Shown piece by piece: positions 47,001 through 54,855 of a stretch of 64,000 nucleotides of DNA (position 1 is the stretch's first letter; each line of letters opens with the position of its first letter). Position numbers and translations under genes: made by a program. This DNA comes from Candidatus Defluviicoccus seviourii. GTDB taxonomy: Bacteria; Pseudomonadota; Alphaproteobacteria; Rhodospirillales; Defluviicoccaceae. The DNA is taken from contig UXAT02000054.1 of NCBI GenBank assembly GCA_900609035.2, positions 1 to 64,000 of the forward strand, written 5' to 3'. The notes below the pieces were generated by a model that saw nothing but the letters and a program-made list of their open reading frames with translations, did not search any database and was not told the DNA's origin.

Positions 47001-49580
47001 CACGGCCTCTTGCGCTATGCCGTCGCCCAGACCGAGCGGTGCCGCGGCCAGGCTGGGAACGGCACGTCGCCAGCGCCGCTGCGCTTGAGCCTGCTGCTGG
47101 TCGGTGCTGGCGAAGGCGGCCTCACGGTCGAGACTTGCGTCAAGGCGCTGAGCGAAGCCATCGTGCGGGCGCATAAGGCGCTGACCGATAATCAATCGGC
47201 CGGCCGCGTCTACGACCGCATCGAGATCATCGAACTCTACGAACATCGCGCGATCGACATCTGGCACGCGCTGAACGGTCTGCTTTCTGCCGATGCCAGC
47301 GCCGCCGATGCCAGCGGCAGGCGACCTTTGCGGCTGGCGCCAGAGATCGGCCGCCGCGATGGCGGCCGCAGGCGCGTCCGCAGCGAGCTGGACCGCTCCT
47401 GGTGGCAGCCCGTGCAGGTGAGCATGGATGTCGTTGCAGGCGAATACCTGTTAAAGGTGACGACATCCGCCGGTCGTGCGCGTGTCGAGGCGACGACCGT
47501 GTACGGGACCGTCGAGGTGGCACGCCGCCTGTCGGAACAGGCGAAGCGAGACAAGGTTGGCGGGCCTTCGGTCGAGACGCCGGGGCGCGCGCTCTACGAA
47601 CTCCTGTGGCCTAACCGTCTGAAGAGTGAAGGCTTCGGGGATCGCAATTTGAGACTGATCCTCGACGAGCGGGCCGCCTCCCTGCCGTGGGAGCTCTTGG
47701 ACGATCGCCGCGCCTGGGAAACCGCGTTGGCGGGCAACGCCGATCCGCCGGCCATCCGCGCCGGCCTTGTTCGCCAGCTCGTGCAGCAGCGGTACCGCGA
47801 ACAGACCGGCAGCACCGCCGGTCGCCGGCAGGCGCTTGTCATCGGCGACCCGCGCGGCGATCCGGCCCGCGAATACAAGCCGCTCCAAGGCGCCATCGAG
47901 GAGGCGACCGACGTCGCGACGCTTCTGCAGGGCAACGGCTATGCAGTGACACGCCTGATCGGCGATCAGGTCTTTCCCGAGCAGGTCATCAGCGCGCTGT
48001 TATCCGAGCGCTGGCAGATCGTGCACATCGCCGCCCATGGCGACGTCGAGCACGACATCGCGGTCAACACGCCGATCGCTGGCGATGCCGCTGCCGGCAG
48101 CCTGCAGCGGACGCGCAAAGCCACCGGCATCGTCCTGGGCCGGAACCTGTTTCTCGAGCCCAGCATGCTCGAACAGATGCCGGTGGCGCCGGACCTGTTT
48201 TTCGTCAACTGCTGCCACGTCGGCGAGGTCGACGCCGACCGGGAGGCGGCACTGGCGGCGCGCCGGCCCGAACTCGCCGCTTCCATCGCCGTGCAGCTGA
48301 TCCGCATGGGCGTGCGCGGCGTGGTGGCCGCCGGCTGGTCCGTCAACGACCGCCTCGCGCGAACCTTTGCGACCCAGTTCTACCAAGGCTTCCTTTCCAA
48401 GCAGGAGTTCGGCCGGGCGGTGCGCACAGCCCGCGAGGCTGCCTATCGGCAGTCACCTGCGGACCCGACCTGGGGGGCCTATCAATGCTACGGCGAGCCG
48501 GACTGGCGCTTGAGCGCCGCACCGGCGGAGGGACGCAACGACGAACCGCCCACCTTCGCTGCGCCGGCGGAAGCCCTGACCGAGATCGAACGCATCCGCG
48601 AGGACGCGCAGACGCTGGGCGAGCGCGAGCGCGACGGCCTCAAACAGAGGCTCGATGCGATCCGGAACGATGCCATCGCCGCGGACGGGGCGCGCCGGCC
48701 GTGGCTGGCACGCGCCGAGATTGTGTCCGCTTGCGCCCAAGCGTATGCCGAGCTCGGCGCGATCGATCAGGCTATCGCCGATTACGAGTGCGCGCTCAAT
48801 GCCAATCGCGGCTCGGCCGCGGTGCGCGACATCGAGCAGCTGGCCGACCTGCGGGGCCGCAAAGCCGTGCGCGCTGCAGCCGCTAGCGATGGGACGGCGG
48901 GCGATGGCCCGGCGCGCGCCGCCGCCAAGGAGATCCGCGCGGCGATCCAGGCGCTCAGCCGGCTGGCATCGCTCGGCAGCACGGCGGAGCGGCACGGCCT
49001 GATCGGCGCGGCTTACAGGCGCTTGGTCACGATCGCAGGGGTGGAGGAGGTCGAGCCAGCATTGAACGCGATGCAGAAGGCATACGAGAAGGCCTGGGCG
49101 TGCGAGCAGAGAGACGCTCCAGCGGATAGCAGCCGCCCCGTGCAACGGGTCGATCGGTTGCTGATGGTGCAGGCGGCGCGTGTCGCCCGCGCTTTGCACC
49201 GGGGTGAACCGGTTGCGCCGGAGGTCGTCGACGCCATCGACGACTGCCGCCGCGATGCGGAGAGCGCTGGCTGCGAACAGCCGTGCTTCTGGTATGACAT
49301 TGCGAGCGCGGATGCGGCGCTGCTGACCGCGCTGGCGGCCGTGCTCGCGCCGGCTACCGGAGCCAGCACGCCTCCGCTGCTGCCGGAAACTAAGGCCGAC
49401 GCCGTTGCCGCCCTCTATGGCAAGGCGCGCCGGCATGGCGGCTCGCCCCTGAAACTGAGCACAGCGAACGAACAGCTGGACTTTTTCATCGCCATCGTCG
49501 GCCACAGCCAGATCGCTGCCGAGGCGCGGCGCGACCTCGTCCAAGCGCTCGCCCGCATCCGTGACCGCCTGCTGCCATAG
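44094..49580 (+). CDS. Giant hydrolase-hydrolase-CHAT protease-TPR fusion
   Basis: 1828 aa, cytoplasmic (no signal peptide or clear membrane helix). Order: about 1-150 unassigned; about 165-480 alpha/beta-hydrolase with oxyanion loop WLVFVHGTFSN and nucleophile Ser246 in THSRGG; about 505-830 second, LCAT-like alpha/beta-hydrolase with VVPGFAGSSLDADG and IVAHGMGGLVAR, where Gly610 replaces the nucleophile Ser; about 885-1060 an alpha/beta segment with AVVVGLGDPGSLDPAEL, faintly like the M17 aminopeptidase N-domain; about 1190-1470 a CHAT caspase-like domain with His1315 in VHIAAHGDVEHD and Cys1374 in FFVNCCHVGEV; about 1535 to the end helical, with a TPR-like unit. The start follows GAGGGAGGA. 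CHAT proteins act as regulated proteases in bacterial immunity and cell-death systems; that role here is inferred. Confidence 0.88.
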   Translation: MKTLGAYGTPDAALRDAPILSKPFADVFAGAATEPRVESALLLGRSRAAGTPVPLDATGKIAEVTLEGGVTLYLPAEDLPTLAQEARGEPGDGPSLELAPGLPEGDQERGLGEWLFRSLRTLDIDLGPLTAREIAKRLEDRAVPQPGLYRWGANASTALEPFRPRADGDAPWLVFVHGTFSNTDGSFGALLQPERRAEWRRLRALYDDRILAFEHPTLTQSPIANAIDLLEALSASGREIHLVTHSRGGLVGELLSRGMRADGKDPFDARDIALCQQETDRGNGELERLNVLLKQVRPNITRFVRVACPARGTTLASDRLDKYLNVVLNGIGLLLGPARLSVLGEIYDFVKALLLAVVAERKKPGGASVLPGLEAMRPESPFIRMLNRADVTSRAPLTVIRGDVEAAGVIRRLKVWAADAFYTEDHDFVVNSAAMAGGVARADAVADSFDQGPDVNHFSYFRNDRTAQQVVAAITLSGPALKQSLPPSAEPAPLWRPAARGGDHRPVAFVVPGFAGSSLDADGVPIWPDLRCLAAGGFSRLGSDATGVVAGELLDRTYGALCQTLEQTHDVRPFAYDWRLSIEDTAAALARALGKAFDGGSEPVRIVAHGMGGLVARTALATDSALWDAFRNRAGCRLIMLGSPNDGTYASVMMLMRRDRLMRMLAMIDVSSSALDHAQVIARFPSVLQLLPRDAGFDLFSADGWQRLHALDPERASWVVPRADDLKNAKAFRERYREMPFDAERMVYIAGHAATPCAIEIETPPAAPAQIGFAQTWEGDGQVPWSTGIVAGTTRRWYATCRQGDLPRDSAVLAALGEILDQGTTARLAAQPGSARERGKPQSVTRETVALFPAAADLEAAAAGGTVQPPPRPGLPPLTLTVSHGNLAFAAYPVLVGHYNGDTLNGAEGHLNRLLDGRLETRRTLGLYPGAIGTAEVVLDGNTRPDGAVVVGLGDPGSLDPAELEQTLVHGLLRYAVAQTERCRGQAGNGTSPAPLRLSLLLVGAGEGGLTVETCVKALSEAIVRAHKALTDNQSAGRVYDRIEIIELYEHRAIDIWHALNGLLSADASAADASGRRPLRLAPEIGRRDGGRRRVRSELDRSWWQPVQVSMDVVAGEYLLKVTTSAGRARVEATTVYGTVEVARRLSEQAKRDKVGGPSVETPGRALYELLWPNRLKSEGFGDRNLRLILDERAASLPWELLDDRRAWETALAGNADPPAIRAGLVRQLVQQRYREQTGSTAGRRQALVIGDPRGDPAREYKPLQGAIEEATDVATLLQGNGYAVTRLIGDQVFPEQVISALLSERWQIVHIAAHGDVEHDIAVNTPIAGDAAAGSLQRTRKATGIVLGRNLFLEPSMLEQMPVAPDLFFVNCCHVGEVDADREAALAARRPELAASIAVQLIRMGVRGVVAAGWSVNDRLARTFATQFYQGFLSKQEFGRAVRTAREAAYRQSPADPTWGAYQCYGEPDWRLSAAPAEGRNDEPPTFAAPAEALTEIERIREDAQTLGERERDGLKQRLDAIRNDAIAADGARRPWLARAEIVSACAQAYAELGAIDQAIADYECALNANRGSAAVRDIEQLADLRGRKAVRAAAASDGTAGDGPARAAAKEIRAAIQALSRLASLGSTAERHGLIGAAYRRLVTIAGVEEVEPALNAMQKAYEKAWACEQRDAPADSSRPVQRVDRLLMVQAARVARALHRGEPVAPEVVDAIDDCRRDAESAGCEQPCFWYDIASADAALLTALAAVLAPATGASTPPLLPETKADAVAALYGKARRHGGSPLKLSTANEQLDFFIAIVGHSQIAAEARRDLVQALARIRDRLLP

Positions 49581-49705
49581 CATGAACACGCGCGGCCCCG
49601 CCGCCGAAATCGCTCCCCTGCAATTGGGCAGGATAGCCACAATTCCGATTGCGCTCGCAGGCGGCACATCCGAGAGTGCAGTGATCGCTGCAGAAAGGGC
49701 AGCCG

Positions 49706-50107
49706 ATGGACGTTGGTCGACCGCTTCTCGCTCACGCCGCATGGCTCGCCCACCTGCGCGAAGCCCTTTACGGGCAGGGGCCGCTGACGGCAGGAATGGC
49801 GATCGCCGACACCGAGTGTGAACTGGGGCAGTGGCTGCAACGGCGCGAGACAGCCTACGGTCATCTGCGTGCGTTCAAGGAGCTAACGCAGATCCACACC
49901 CGCTTTCATCGCCGTGCCGCCTATTGCCTGCAGCTTGTAGCGGACGGCCGGCGCGGCGAGGCGATCGCCGAGGCCGAGGAGCGCGGGGAGTTGCGCCGGC
50001 TGTCGCGCTTGCTCGTGAGCACCTTTCACACCCTCCAGCTCGAAGCCGTCGCCGATCCCGACCAGCGGCGGGCCTTCCGCTCGCTGGCCGACGTTGGCGA
50101 GCGCTGA
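49706..50107 (+). CDS. Second CZB zinc-binding domain protein
   Basis: 133 aa and essentially a single CZB domain. All four ligand positions are present: His in LLAHAAWLAHL, Cys in CELGQWLQRR, and both His of THTRFHRRA. It is thus a better candidate zinc or oxidant sensor than the related protein at 113. It begins 125 bp after the giant CHAT gene and ends 10 bp before the convergent SGNH gene. Whether it belongs to the CHAT operon is unclear; a sensor feeding that system is conceivable. Confidence 0.78.
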   Translation: MDVGRPLLAHAAWLAHLREALYGQGPLTAGMAIADTECELGQWLQRRETAYGHLRAFKELTQIHTRFHRRAAYCLQLVADGRRGEAIAEAEERGELRRLSRLLVSTFHTLQLEAVADPDQRRAFRSLADVGER

Positions 50108-50117
50108 CCCGGAGACG

Positions 50118-50801
50118 TCAGGAAGCGCCGTTGTCGCCTTCGAGCGGGGCCGCCCACTTCGGCGCCGCCGCGGTCGCACGGACCGAAAGCGGGCCATAAT
50201 CGGCTTCGAGCCGGCCGATATACTCGTCGATTGTCTTGCCCAGCACACGGTAGCCGGCCGGGTTCATGTGCAACGGATCGTGGGTGAAATAGTCCTGCCA
50301 GAGGTGGTAGCCGCGGCCGGTCAGGCGCCTTGTGAAATCGACGAACGCAGCGTCCTCGGCATCGGCGAGCAGTCGTTCGGCGAGCTTGTTGGTATAGCCG
50401 ATGGTGTGCATGAAGTGCAGCCGCTGCCGGCTGACCTTGATGGAGACATAGCCCAGCGGCACCGCGCCGAGGCAGGCCCGTTTGCGTGCAAGGAAGCCCT
50501 TGAGCAGCGCGATGACCGCTTCCGGGCTGGCGCCGTTGTCGAGGTCGTTGTCACCGGCGTAGAGGACGATCGCTGACGGCCGGAAAGGCGTCACCAGACG
50601 ATCGAAGTACTCGAGACAATCGCCAAGCGTCGCCCCGCCGAAACCGTGGTTGAGGACGTTGTGGGCCGGGAAATGGGCCTCGATGTCCGACCACAAGGTG
50701 AACGTCGAACTCCCATAAAAGAGGATGAGTTTGTCCTCACCTTGGCGCGCTCGCGTGCGGTGCGCAAGCGCAGCAACTTCGTCGTCAAACCAGGAGGGCA
50801 T
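50118..50801 (-). CDS. SGNH/GDSL-type hydrolase (second)
   Basis: 227 aa. Block I is LILFYGSSTFTLW, where the nucleophile Ser sits in GSS instead of GDS; block II GFGGATLGD; block III YAGDNDL; block V DPLHMNPAGYRVLG with the Asp/His pair. This resembles the GSSS/GSS-type SGNH branch of acetyl- or acylesterases. No signal peptide. It faces the CZB gene tail to tail. Substrate unknown; one of three serine-hydrolase genes around the CHAT gene. Confidence 0.88.
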   Translation of the reverse strand: MPSWFDDEVAALAHRTRARQGEDKLILFYGSSTFTLWSDIEAHFPAHNVLNHGFGGATLGDCLEYFDRLVTPFRPSAIVLYAGDNDLDNGASPEAVIALLKGFLARKRACLGAVPLGYVSIKVSRQRLHFMHTIGYTNKLAERLLADAEDAAFVDFTRRLTGRGYHLWQDYFTHDPLHMNPAGYRVLGKTIDEYIGRLEADYGPLSVRATAAAPKWAAPLEGDNGAS

Positions 50802-51062
50802 TGCCGCCGGTGGTCCCTGTTGTCTGGGAGGGCGACACTGTCTCCAGAATCACCGCGTCCGACAATTTCATAAAAGCGAAATATGTTCGCAACAAATTCT
50901 GCATAAGCACAGCGTTTGAGGCTAGTTGCGCGCGCGCCGTTTTGCAATAGCGAAGTTATATTTAATAGACGCAATGCTTGTGGTAGACAAAGCCAGACTC
51001 GATTGTGTTCTTCATTGATATAGCGCTCATCGCAAGAGATCTTTCACAATACTGAAACGTCT

Positions 51063-51788
51063 ATGAAGCGCGAGTATCACAAATGGTACTGCCAGGACCT
51101 CGGTCGGGACATGGAGACGCTCGTGTTCGGCCATGCTGGCGCACGCGTGCTGGTGTTTCCGACCCGGGTCGGCCGCTTCTACGACTATGAAAACATGGGG
51201 ATGGTGGGCGCCGTCGCACAGCATGTGGAGGCTGGCTGGCTGCAGCTCTACTGCGTCGATTCGATCGACGGCGAGACGTTCTACTGCAACTGGTGCCATC
51301 CGCGCGACCGCATCCTCCGCCACATGGCCTATGAGCGCTATATCCTCAACGAAGTGCTGCCGCTCTCACAGAGTCTCAATGCGAACCCATTCGTGATCGC
51401 GCATGGCTGCAGCTTCGGCGCCTACCACGCGATCAACATCGCGCTGCGCCACCCACACCGGTTCGGCCGGGTGGTCGCCTTCAGCGGCCGCTACGATTTG
51501 ACAACCGCGCCCGATGGCTTTCGCGATCTGTTTGACGGCTATTACGACCAGGACGTCTACTTCAATATGCCGAACCACTACATGGCAAACATGACCAACG
51601 GCGTCCTCGACCAGATCCGCCAGATCGACATCAAGCTTGTCGTCGGTGAACACGATCCGTTCCTGGACGACAACCGGCGCTTGAGCCAGATCCTGTGGGA
51701 CAAGGGCATCTGGCACCAGTTCAAGATTTGGCACGGCCGCGCGCACGGCTACCGCCGCTGGCGGGAGATGGCACCCTGGTTCCTGTGA
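51063..51788 (+). CDS. Putative esterase (alpha/beta-hydrolase)
   Basis: 241 aa, member of the putative-esterase family. It opens EYHKWYCQDLGRDMETLVFGH, has the oxyanion strand RVLVFPTRVGRF, nucleophile elbow AHGCSFGAYHA (Ser in G-C-S-F-G), acid in VVGEHDPFLDDN, and His in WHGRAHGYRRWRE. The triad seems complete. No signal peptide. It is preceded by a 261-bp AT-richer gap (50802-51062) that probably carries its promoter, and converges with the antitoxin gene at 51809. Substrate unknown. Confidence 0.88.
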   Translation: MKREYHKWYCQDLGRDMETLVFGHAGARVLVFPTRVGRFYDYENMGMVGAVAQHVEAGWLQLYCVDSIDGETFYCNWCHPRDRILRHMAYERYILNEVLPLSQSLNANPFVIAHGCSFGAYHAINIALRHPHRFGRVVAFSGRYDLTTAPDGFRDLFDGYYDQDVYFNMPNHYMANMTNGVLDQIRQIDIKLVVGEHDPFLDDNRRLSQILWDKGIWHQFKIWHGRAHGYRRWREMAPWFL

Positions 51789-51808
51789 TAACGGGTGTTC
51801 GCTGCGAA

Positions 51809-52192
51809 TCAGGCTAGCTCGACATGCATTCGGTCATTCGTCGAGTAGGGATCGATCTCGACAACGATTCGAGCTATGGTCGGCATGGGTGCTTTTTTCC
51901 GCCCATTCCGCACCAGACGGATGAGGCCCGCGGCTCGGAGCTTTTCCAGCGTACGCAAGAGGTTGGGCTGCGCGCGCCCCTCCCACTCGGCCAATTGAGC
52001 GACGGATTGGGGTTTGCGGTCCCGGATCGCCGCGAGCAACCGCCGGTTCTCCAGGGTCAGCAGGCGCGCTAGCGCCTCAACGGACTCGAAGCTGGGAGCG
52101 GCCGCGTCCGCCGGCGCTGGGCGTACTCCCCGCGCGACGTCCCTCATCTCGGCTTCGAGGGCTGACAAGCTCTGGATCTTGTACTCGGCCAT
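51809..52192 (-). CDS. tumA: HTH antitoxin of the TumA/HVO_A0114 type
   Basis: 127 aa. A winged helix-turn-helix domain in the middle (LLAAIRDRKPQSVAQLAEWE followed by NLLRTLEKLRAAGLIRL) with a C-terminal beta-tail (PTIARIVVEIDPYS). This is the form of putative antitoxins that pair with TumE-type toxins and repress the joint promoter. The gene starts 9 bp after the toxin gene ends, toxin first, the typical order of this type. Confidence 0.82.
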   Translation of the reverse strand: MAEYKIQSLSALEAEMRDVARGVRPAPADAAAPSFESVEALARLLTLENRRLLAAIRDRKPQSVAQLAEWEGRAQPNLLRTLEKLRAAGLIRLVRNGRKKAPMPTIARIVVEIDPYSTNDRMHVELA

Positions 52193-52201
52193 GCCACACC
52201 T

Positions 52202-52600
52202 TCAACGTTCTTCAACCTTCACGACATCGTCCGACACGCCCGCTTCCGCAAGGACGCGCCTGACCTCGCGAAAAAAGTCTGCCAAGAGCGTCTCTGCGTC
52301 CTTGAAGGCGTACGGTCTGCCAGCCTCTGACCGAGTGCGGTGCCAATGATCCATTGCAGTGTGCTTGGCTATTGCCATTCCCCTACGTTGGGATGGGTGG
52401 TGCGCATTGTCGAAGCCGATCAGCCGACGCCCCTTCGGGTCATGAAGCGTAAACGAATAGCGCAACCCATGCGGGCGGTGCGCACTGTAATCGACGCGGC
52501 GGATCTTGAATTTGAGGCAATGGCCGCTTTCGAGCCAGTGTACACGCCCGTCAAAATCCAGCAGGAACTCAAGGGTGTATTCTCGCGGATCACTCTGCAT
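52202..52600 (-). CDS. tumE: TumE-family toxin (DUF6516-like)
   Basis: 132 aa. TumE-like features: LEFLLDFDGRVHWLESGHCLKF, then RPHGLRYSFTLHDPKGRRLIGFDNAHHP with conserved Arg, Tyr and the FDNAHH motif, and a C-terminal helix LADFFREVRRVL. Members inhibit growth unless neutralised by the adjacent HTH antitoxin; the precise target is not firmly known to me. The ATG follows AGGATAGGAA. Upstream is a palindrome over a -10-like box that fits autoregulation. Confidence 0.8.
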   Translation of the reverse strand: MQSDPREYTLEFLLDFDGRVHWLESGHCLKFKIRRVDYSAHRPHGLRYSFTLHDPKGRRLIGFDNAHHPSQRRGMAIAKHTAMDHWHRTRSEAGRPYAFKDAETLLADFFREVRRVLAEAGVSDDVVKVEER

Positions 52601-52622
52601 TTCCTATCCTGAGGTGATATTT

Positions 52623-52632
52623 TAGTATACTA
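52623..52632 (-). promoter_or_regulatory. Probable tumEA promoter and operator palindrome
   Basis: TAGTATACTA is a perfect 10-bp palindrome. Read on the minus strand it contains TATACT, a good -10 box, about 25 bp before the toxin ATG. TTGTTG lies 15 bp further upstream as a possible -35. Antitoxin binding across this -10 would block transcription. Confidence 0.5.
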
Positions 52633-52780
52633 GCCCCGAGAATGCAACAACCGTTAGTTCGAATCGCATCCCTGCCGACCTTCGCTGAGCACGCGTTGCC
52701 GCCCCCTCCCAATCCCGGTGTTGCCGGCAGGTGCAAGCTCAGGCACCCTACTGACAGCGCAACCACGAACGCAGGAAGCC

Positions 52781-53815
52781 ATGCAGCTCCCCCGCATCGG
52801 CATCACGCTGGGCGATGCCGCCGGCATCGGGCCTGAGATCCTGGTCAAGCTCCTGGCGCACGAAAAGCTCGGCGACCTCTGCATTCCGGTCGTCGTCGGC
52901 GACCGCCGTGTCGTCGAGCAGGCGCAGACACTGATCGGTGCCACGCTGCCGCTGCGCGCGATCGAGGATCCGCGCCAGGCCGCCGAACCAGGAACCGTTT
53001 ACCTCGTCGATCTGCACAACCTCACGCCGGAGGACTATCGCTTCGGCGAGGTTTCGGCGGCCACCGGGCGCGCTGCCGGCGAGTGGATCGAGCGGGCGAC
53101 CGCACTCGCGCTCGAAGGCGCACTCGACGCCATCGTCACCAACCCGATCCACAAGGAATCGTTCGTCCTTGGCGGCTACGGCCGCCGCTATGCCGGACAC
53201 ACCGAGATGCTGGCGGCGCTGACCGGCACCAAGAGCTATTGCATGATGCTGGCCTGTGGTGCGCTGCGCGTCTGCCATGTCACCACGCACGTTTCGCTGC
53301 TGGACGCGTTGACGCGCGACATCAAGCGCGAGCGCATCCTGCAGGTCATTCGCCTGGCCGATGATGCCTGCCGCCGCCTCGGCATCGAACGTCCGGCCAT
53401 CGGCGTTGCCGGCGTCAACCCGCACGCGAGCGAGGATGGCCTGTTCGGTACCGAGGAGCAGCGCGAGATCATTCCGGCGATTGCCGAGGCGCAAGCCGCA
53501 GGCATCACGGCGGAGGGGCCGGTGCCGGCCGACACGCTGTTCTCAAAGGCCAAGGGCGGCATGTATGACGCCGTGGTCGCCATGTACCACGACCAGGGCC
53601 ACATTCCGGTCAAGCTGGCGGGCTTTCTCTACGACCACACAAGCGGTACCTGGGAGATGCACGGCGTCAACGTCACCCTGGGCTTGCCGATCATCCGCAC
53701 CTCGGTCGACCATGGCACCGCCTTCGACAAGGCGGGCAAGGGCATCGCCAACCACCGCAGCCTGCTCGAAGCGCTCCAGTATGCGGCGGCGCTCACCGGC
53801 CGTCGCGCGCCTTAG
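52781..53815 (+). CDS. pdxA: 4-hydroxythreonine-4-phosphate dehydrogenase family (PdxA)
   Basis: About 344 aa. NAD-dependent oxidation and decarboxylation of 4-phosphohydroxy-L-threonine in pyridoxal phosphate synthesis, or a related 4-phospho-sugar-acid (PdxA2-type) reaction. Motifs: GITLGDAAGIGPEILVK, IVTNPIHKES, GHTEMLA (metal-binding His), GVNPHASEDGLFGTEE and MYHDQGHIPVK (second metal His), then VDHGTAFD. ATG 52781 is preceded by GCAGGAAG. The next gene on the other strand is GAPDH-like; in gammaproteobacteria an erythrose-4-phosphate dehydrogenase feeds the same B6 pathway, so the pairing may be meaningful. Confidence 0.93.
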   Translation: MQLPRIGITLGDAAGIGPEILVKLLAHEKLGDLCIPVVVGDRRVVEQAQTLIGATLPLRAIEDPRQAAEPGTVYLVDLHNLTPEDYRFGEVSAATGRAAGEWIERATALALEGALDAIVTNPIHKESFVLGGYGRRYAGHTEMLAALTGTKSYCMMLACGALRVCHVTTHVSLLDALTRDIKRERILQVIRLADDACRRLGIERPAIGVAGVNPHASEDGLFGTEEQREIIPAIAEAQAAGITAEGPVPADTLFSKAKGGMYDAVVAMYHDQGHIPVKLAGFLYDHTSGTWEMHGVNVTLGLPIIRTSVDHGTAFDKAGKGIANHRSLLEALQYAAALTGRRAP

Positions 53816-53835
53816 CGCCGCCGCCGCGACGAGCC

Positions 53836-54855
53836 TTAAGCCACAGAAGCAACGGGACTGCGGATCCCAAGCCGCTGGACGACCGCGTTGGCAAGATCGA
53901 AGAAGCGGTTGACCGAGTTCTCGGTATCGAAGTAGCCGGGCAGGTAGACGTTGTCGCCACGGACCTTGATGCCGTCGGCCACCAGCACGGCGGAAGCCCA
54001 CGTGCACTGATGCACCTCTGGCCCCTCATCATGCGGCACCAGCCGGTACAGGCCTTCCAAGCCTCCGCCGCCGGCAAAGGCTTCGGCGAGTGCGGCTTCG
54101 ATCGCCTCGCGACCGGCCGGCCGCGCCAGGCGGAAGCGGAAGTCGATCATCGAGACCCCCGCCCACGGCACGACGCTGTAGGTGACGATGAAGTTGCGGC
54201 TCTCGTCAAGGAAGGGCAGTAGCAGCGGCGCCGAGCGTTCCAGCGTGCAGAACTTGCGCTGCAGGGTGTTGTGCTGGGAAAGCCGGTGCAGGACGATGTT
54301 GTGGACGACGTTGACATCGCTGTCGACGATGCCGAAGCGGTCGTTCACCCACTGCGCCAACGGCACGTATGCATTCACCGTGCAGGAGCCGTAGGAGACG
54401 ATCCGATGCCGGTCGGGGGTGAAGGCATCGTGATTGAAGCCGTACACCAGCGTCGCGTCCGCATCCCAGGAGGTGGCGGAAATCAGGACCAGCTGCGTCC
54501 GGCCGGTCAGGTAGGTTCGGCAGCGCGCGGCCTCGGTCGCCTTGCCGGAGCACTCGAACACGACATCCGGCTCGCCCCGCCACGGGATCGCCGCCAGCGG
54601 CGCGTTGGTATAGGCAATGGTATGGGTTCCGCCGTTCGCGTCGGTAAACAGGAGGGCGTCCGCCGATCGCTTGATCTGATAAGCGTCAAAGCGAACGTAT
54701 GGGTCGCTGGTAATGATATCGCACGCCTGCTCCAGTGAGAGCACGTCGTCGTTGATGAATTCGATCGAGAAGTTTGCGGTGTTGCGCCGATCGAGCCACC
54801 ACTTCAGGAGGTGCAAGCTGAAGCGACCAAAGCCGTTGATGCCCGTAACAGCCAT
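53836..54855 (-). CDS. Divergent GAPDH-like phosphorylating dehydrogenase
   Basis: About 339 aa. GAPDH fold with NAD-binding TGINGFGRFSLHLL, INDDVLSLEQACDII, ECSGKATEA, and the active-site Cys in SYGSCTVNAYVPLA (canonical SNASCTTN is altered). The catalytic base is probably in NIVLHRLSQHN, and the C-terminal domain includes VPWAGVSMIDFRFRL and KVRGDNVYLPGYFDTENSVN. Too divergent to call a glycolytic Gap; an erythrose-4-phosphate or other sugar-phosphate substrate is possible. The start at 54855 follows GGAGG. Convergent with pdxA, divergent from the E1 operon. Confidence 0.82.
   Translation of the reverse strand: MAVTGINGFGRFSLHLLKWWLDRRNTANFSIEFINDDVLSLEQACDIITSDPYVRFDAYQIKRSADALLFTDANGGTHTIAYTNAPLAAIPWRGEPDVVFECSGKATEAARCRTYLTGRTQLVLISATSWDADATLVYGFNHDAFTPDRHRIVSYGSCTVNAYVPLAQWVNDRFGIVDSDVNVVHNIVLHRLSQHNTLQRKFCTLERSAPLLLPFLDESRNFIVTYSVVPWAGVSMIDFRFRLARPAGREAIEAALAEAFAGGGGLEGLYRLVPHDEGPEVHQCTWASAVLVADGIKVRGDNVYLPGYFDTENSVNRFFDLANAVVQRLGIRSPVASVA

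Noticed and set aside
44478..47267. A 929-codon open frame antisense to the CHAT gene
   Set aside because: Shadow frame typical of GC-rich DNA with biased third positions; no recognisable domain, and the plus strand encodes several clear domains over the same span.
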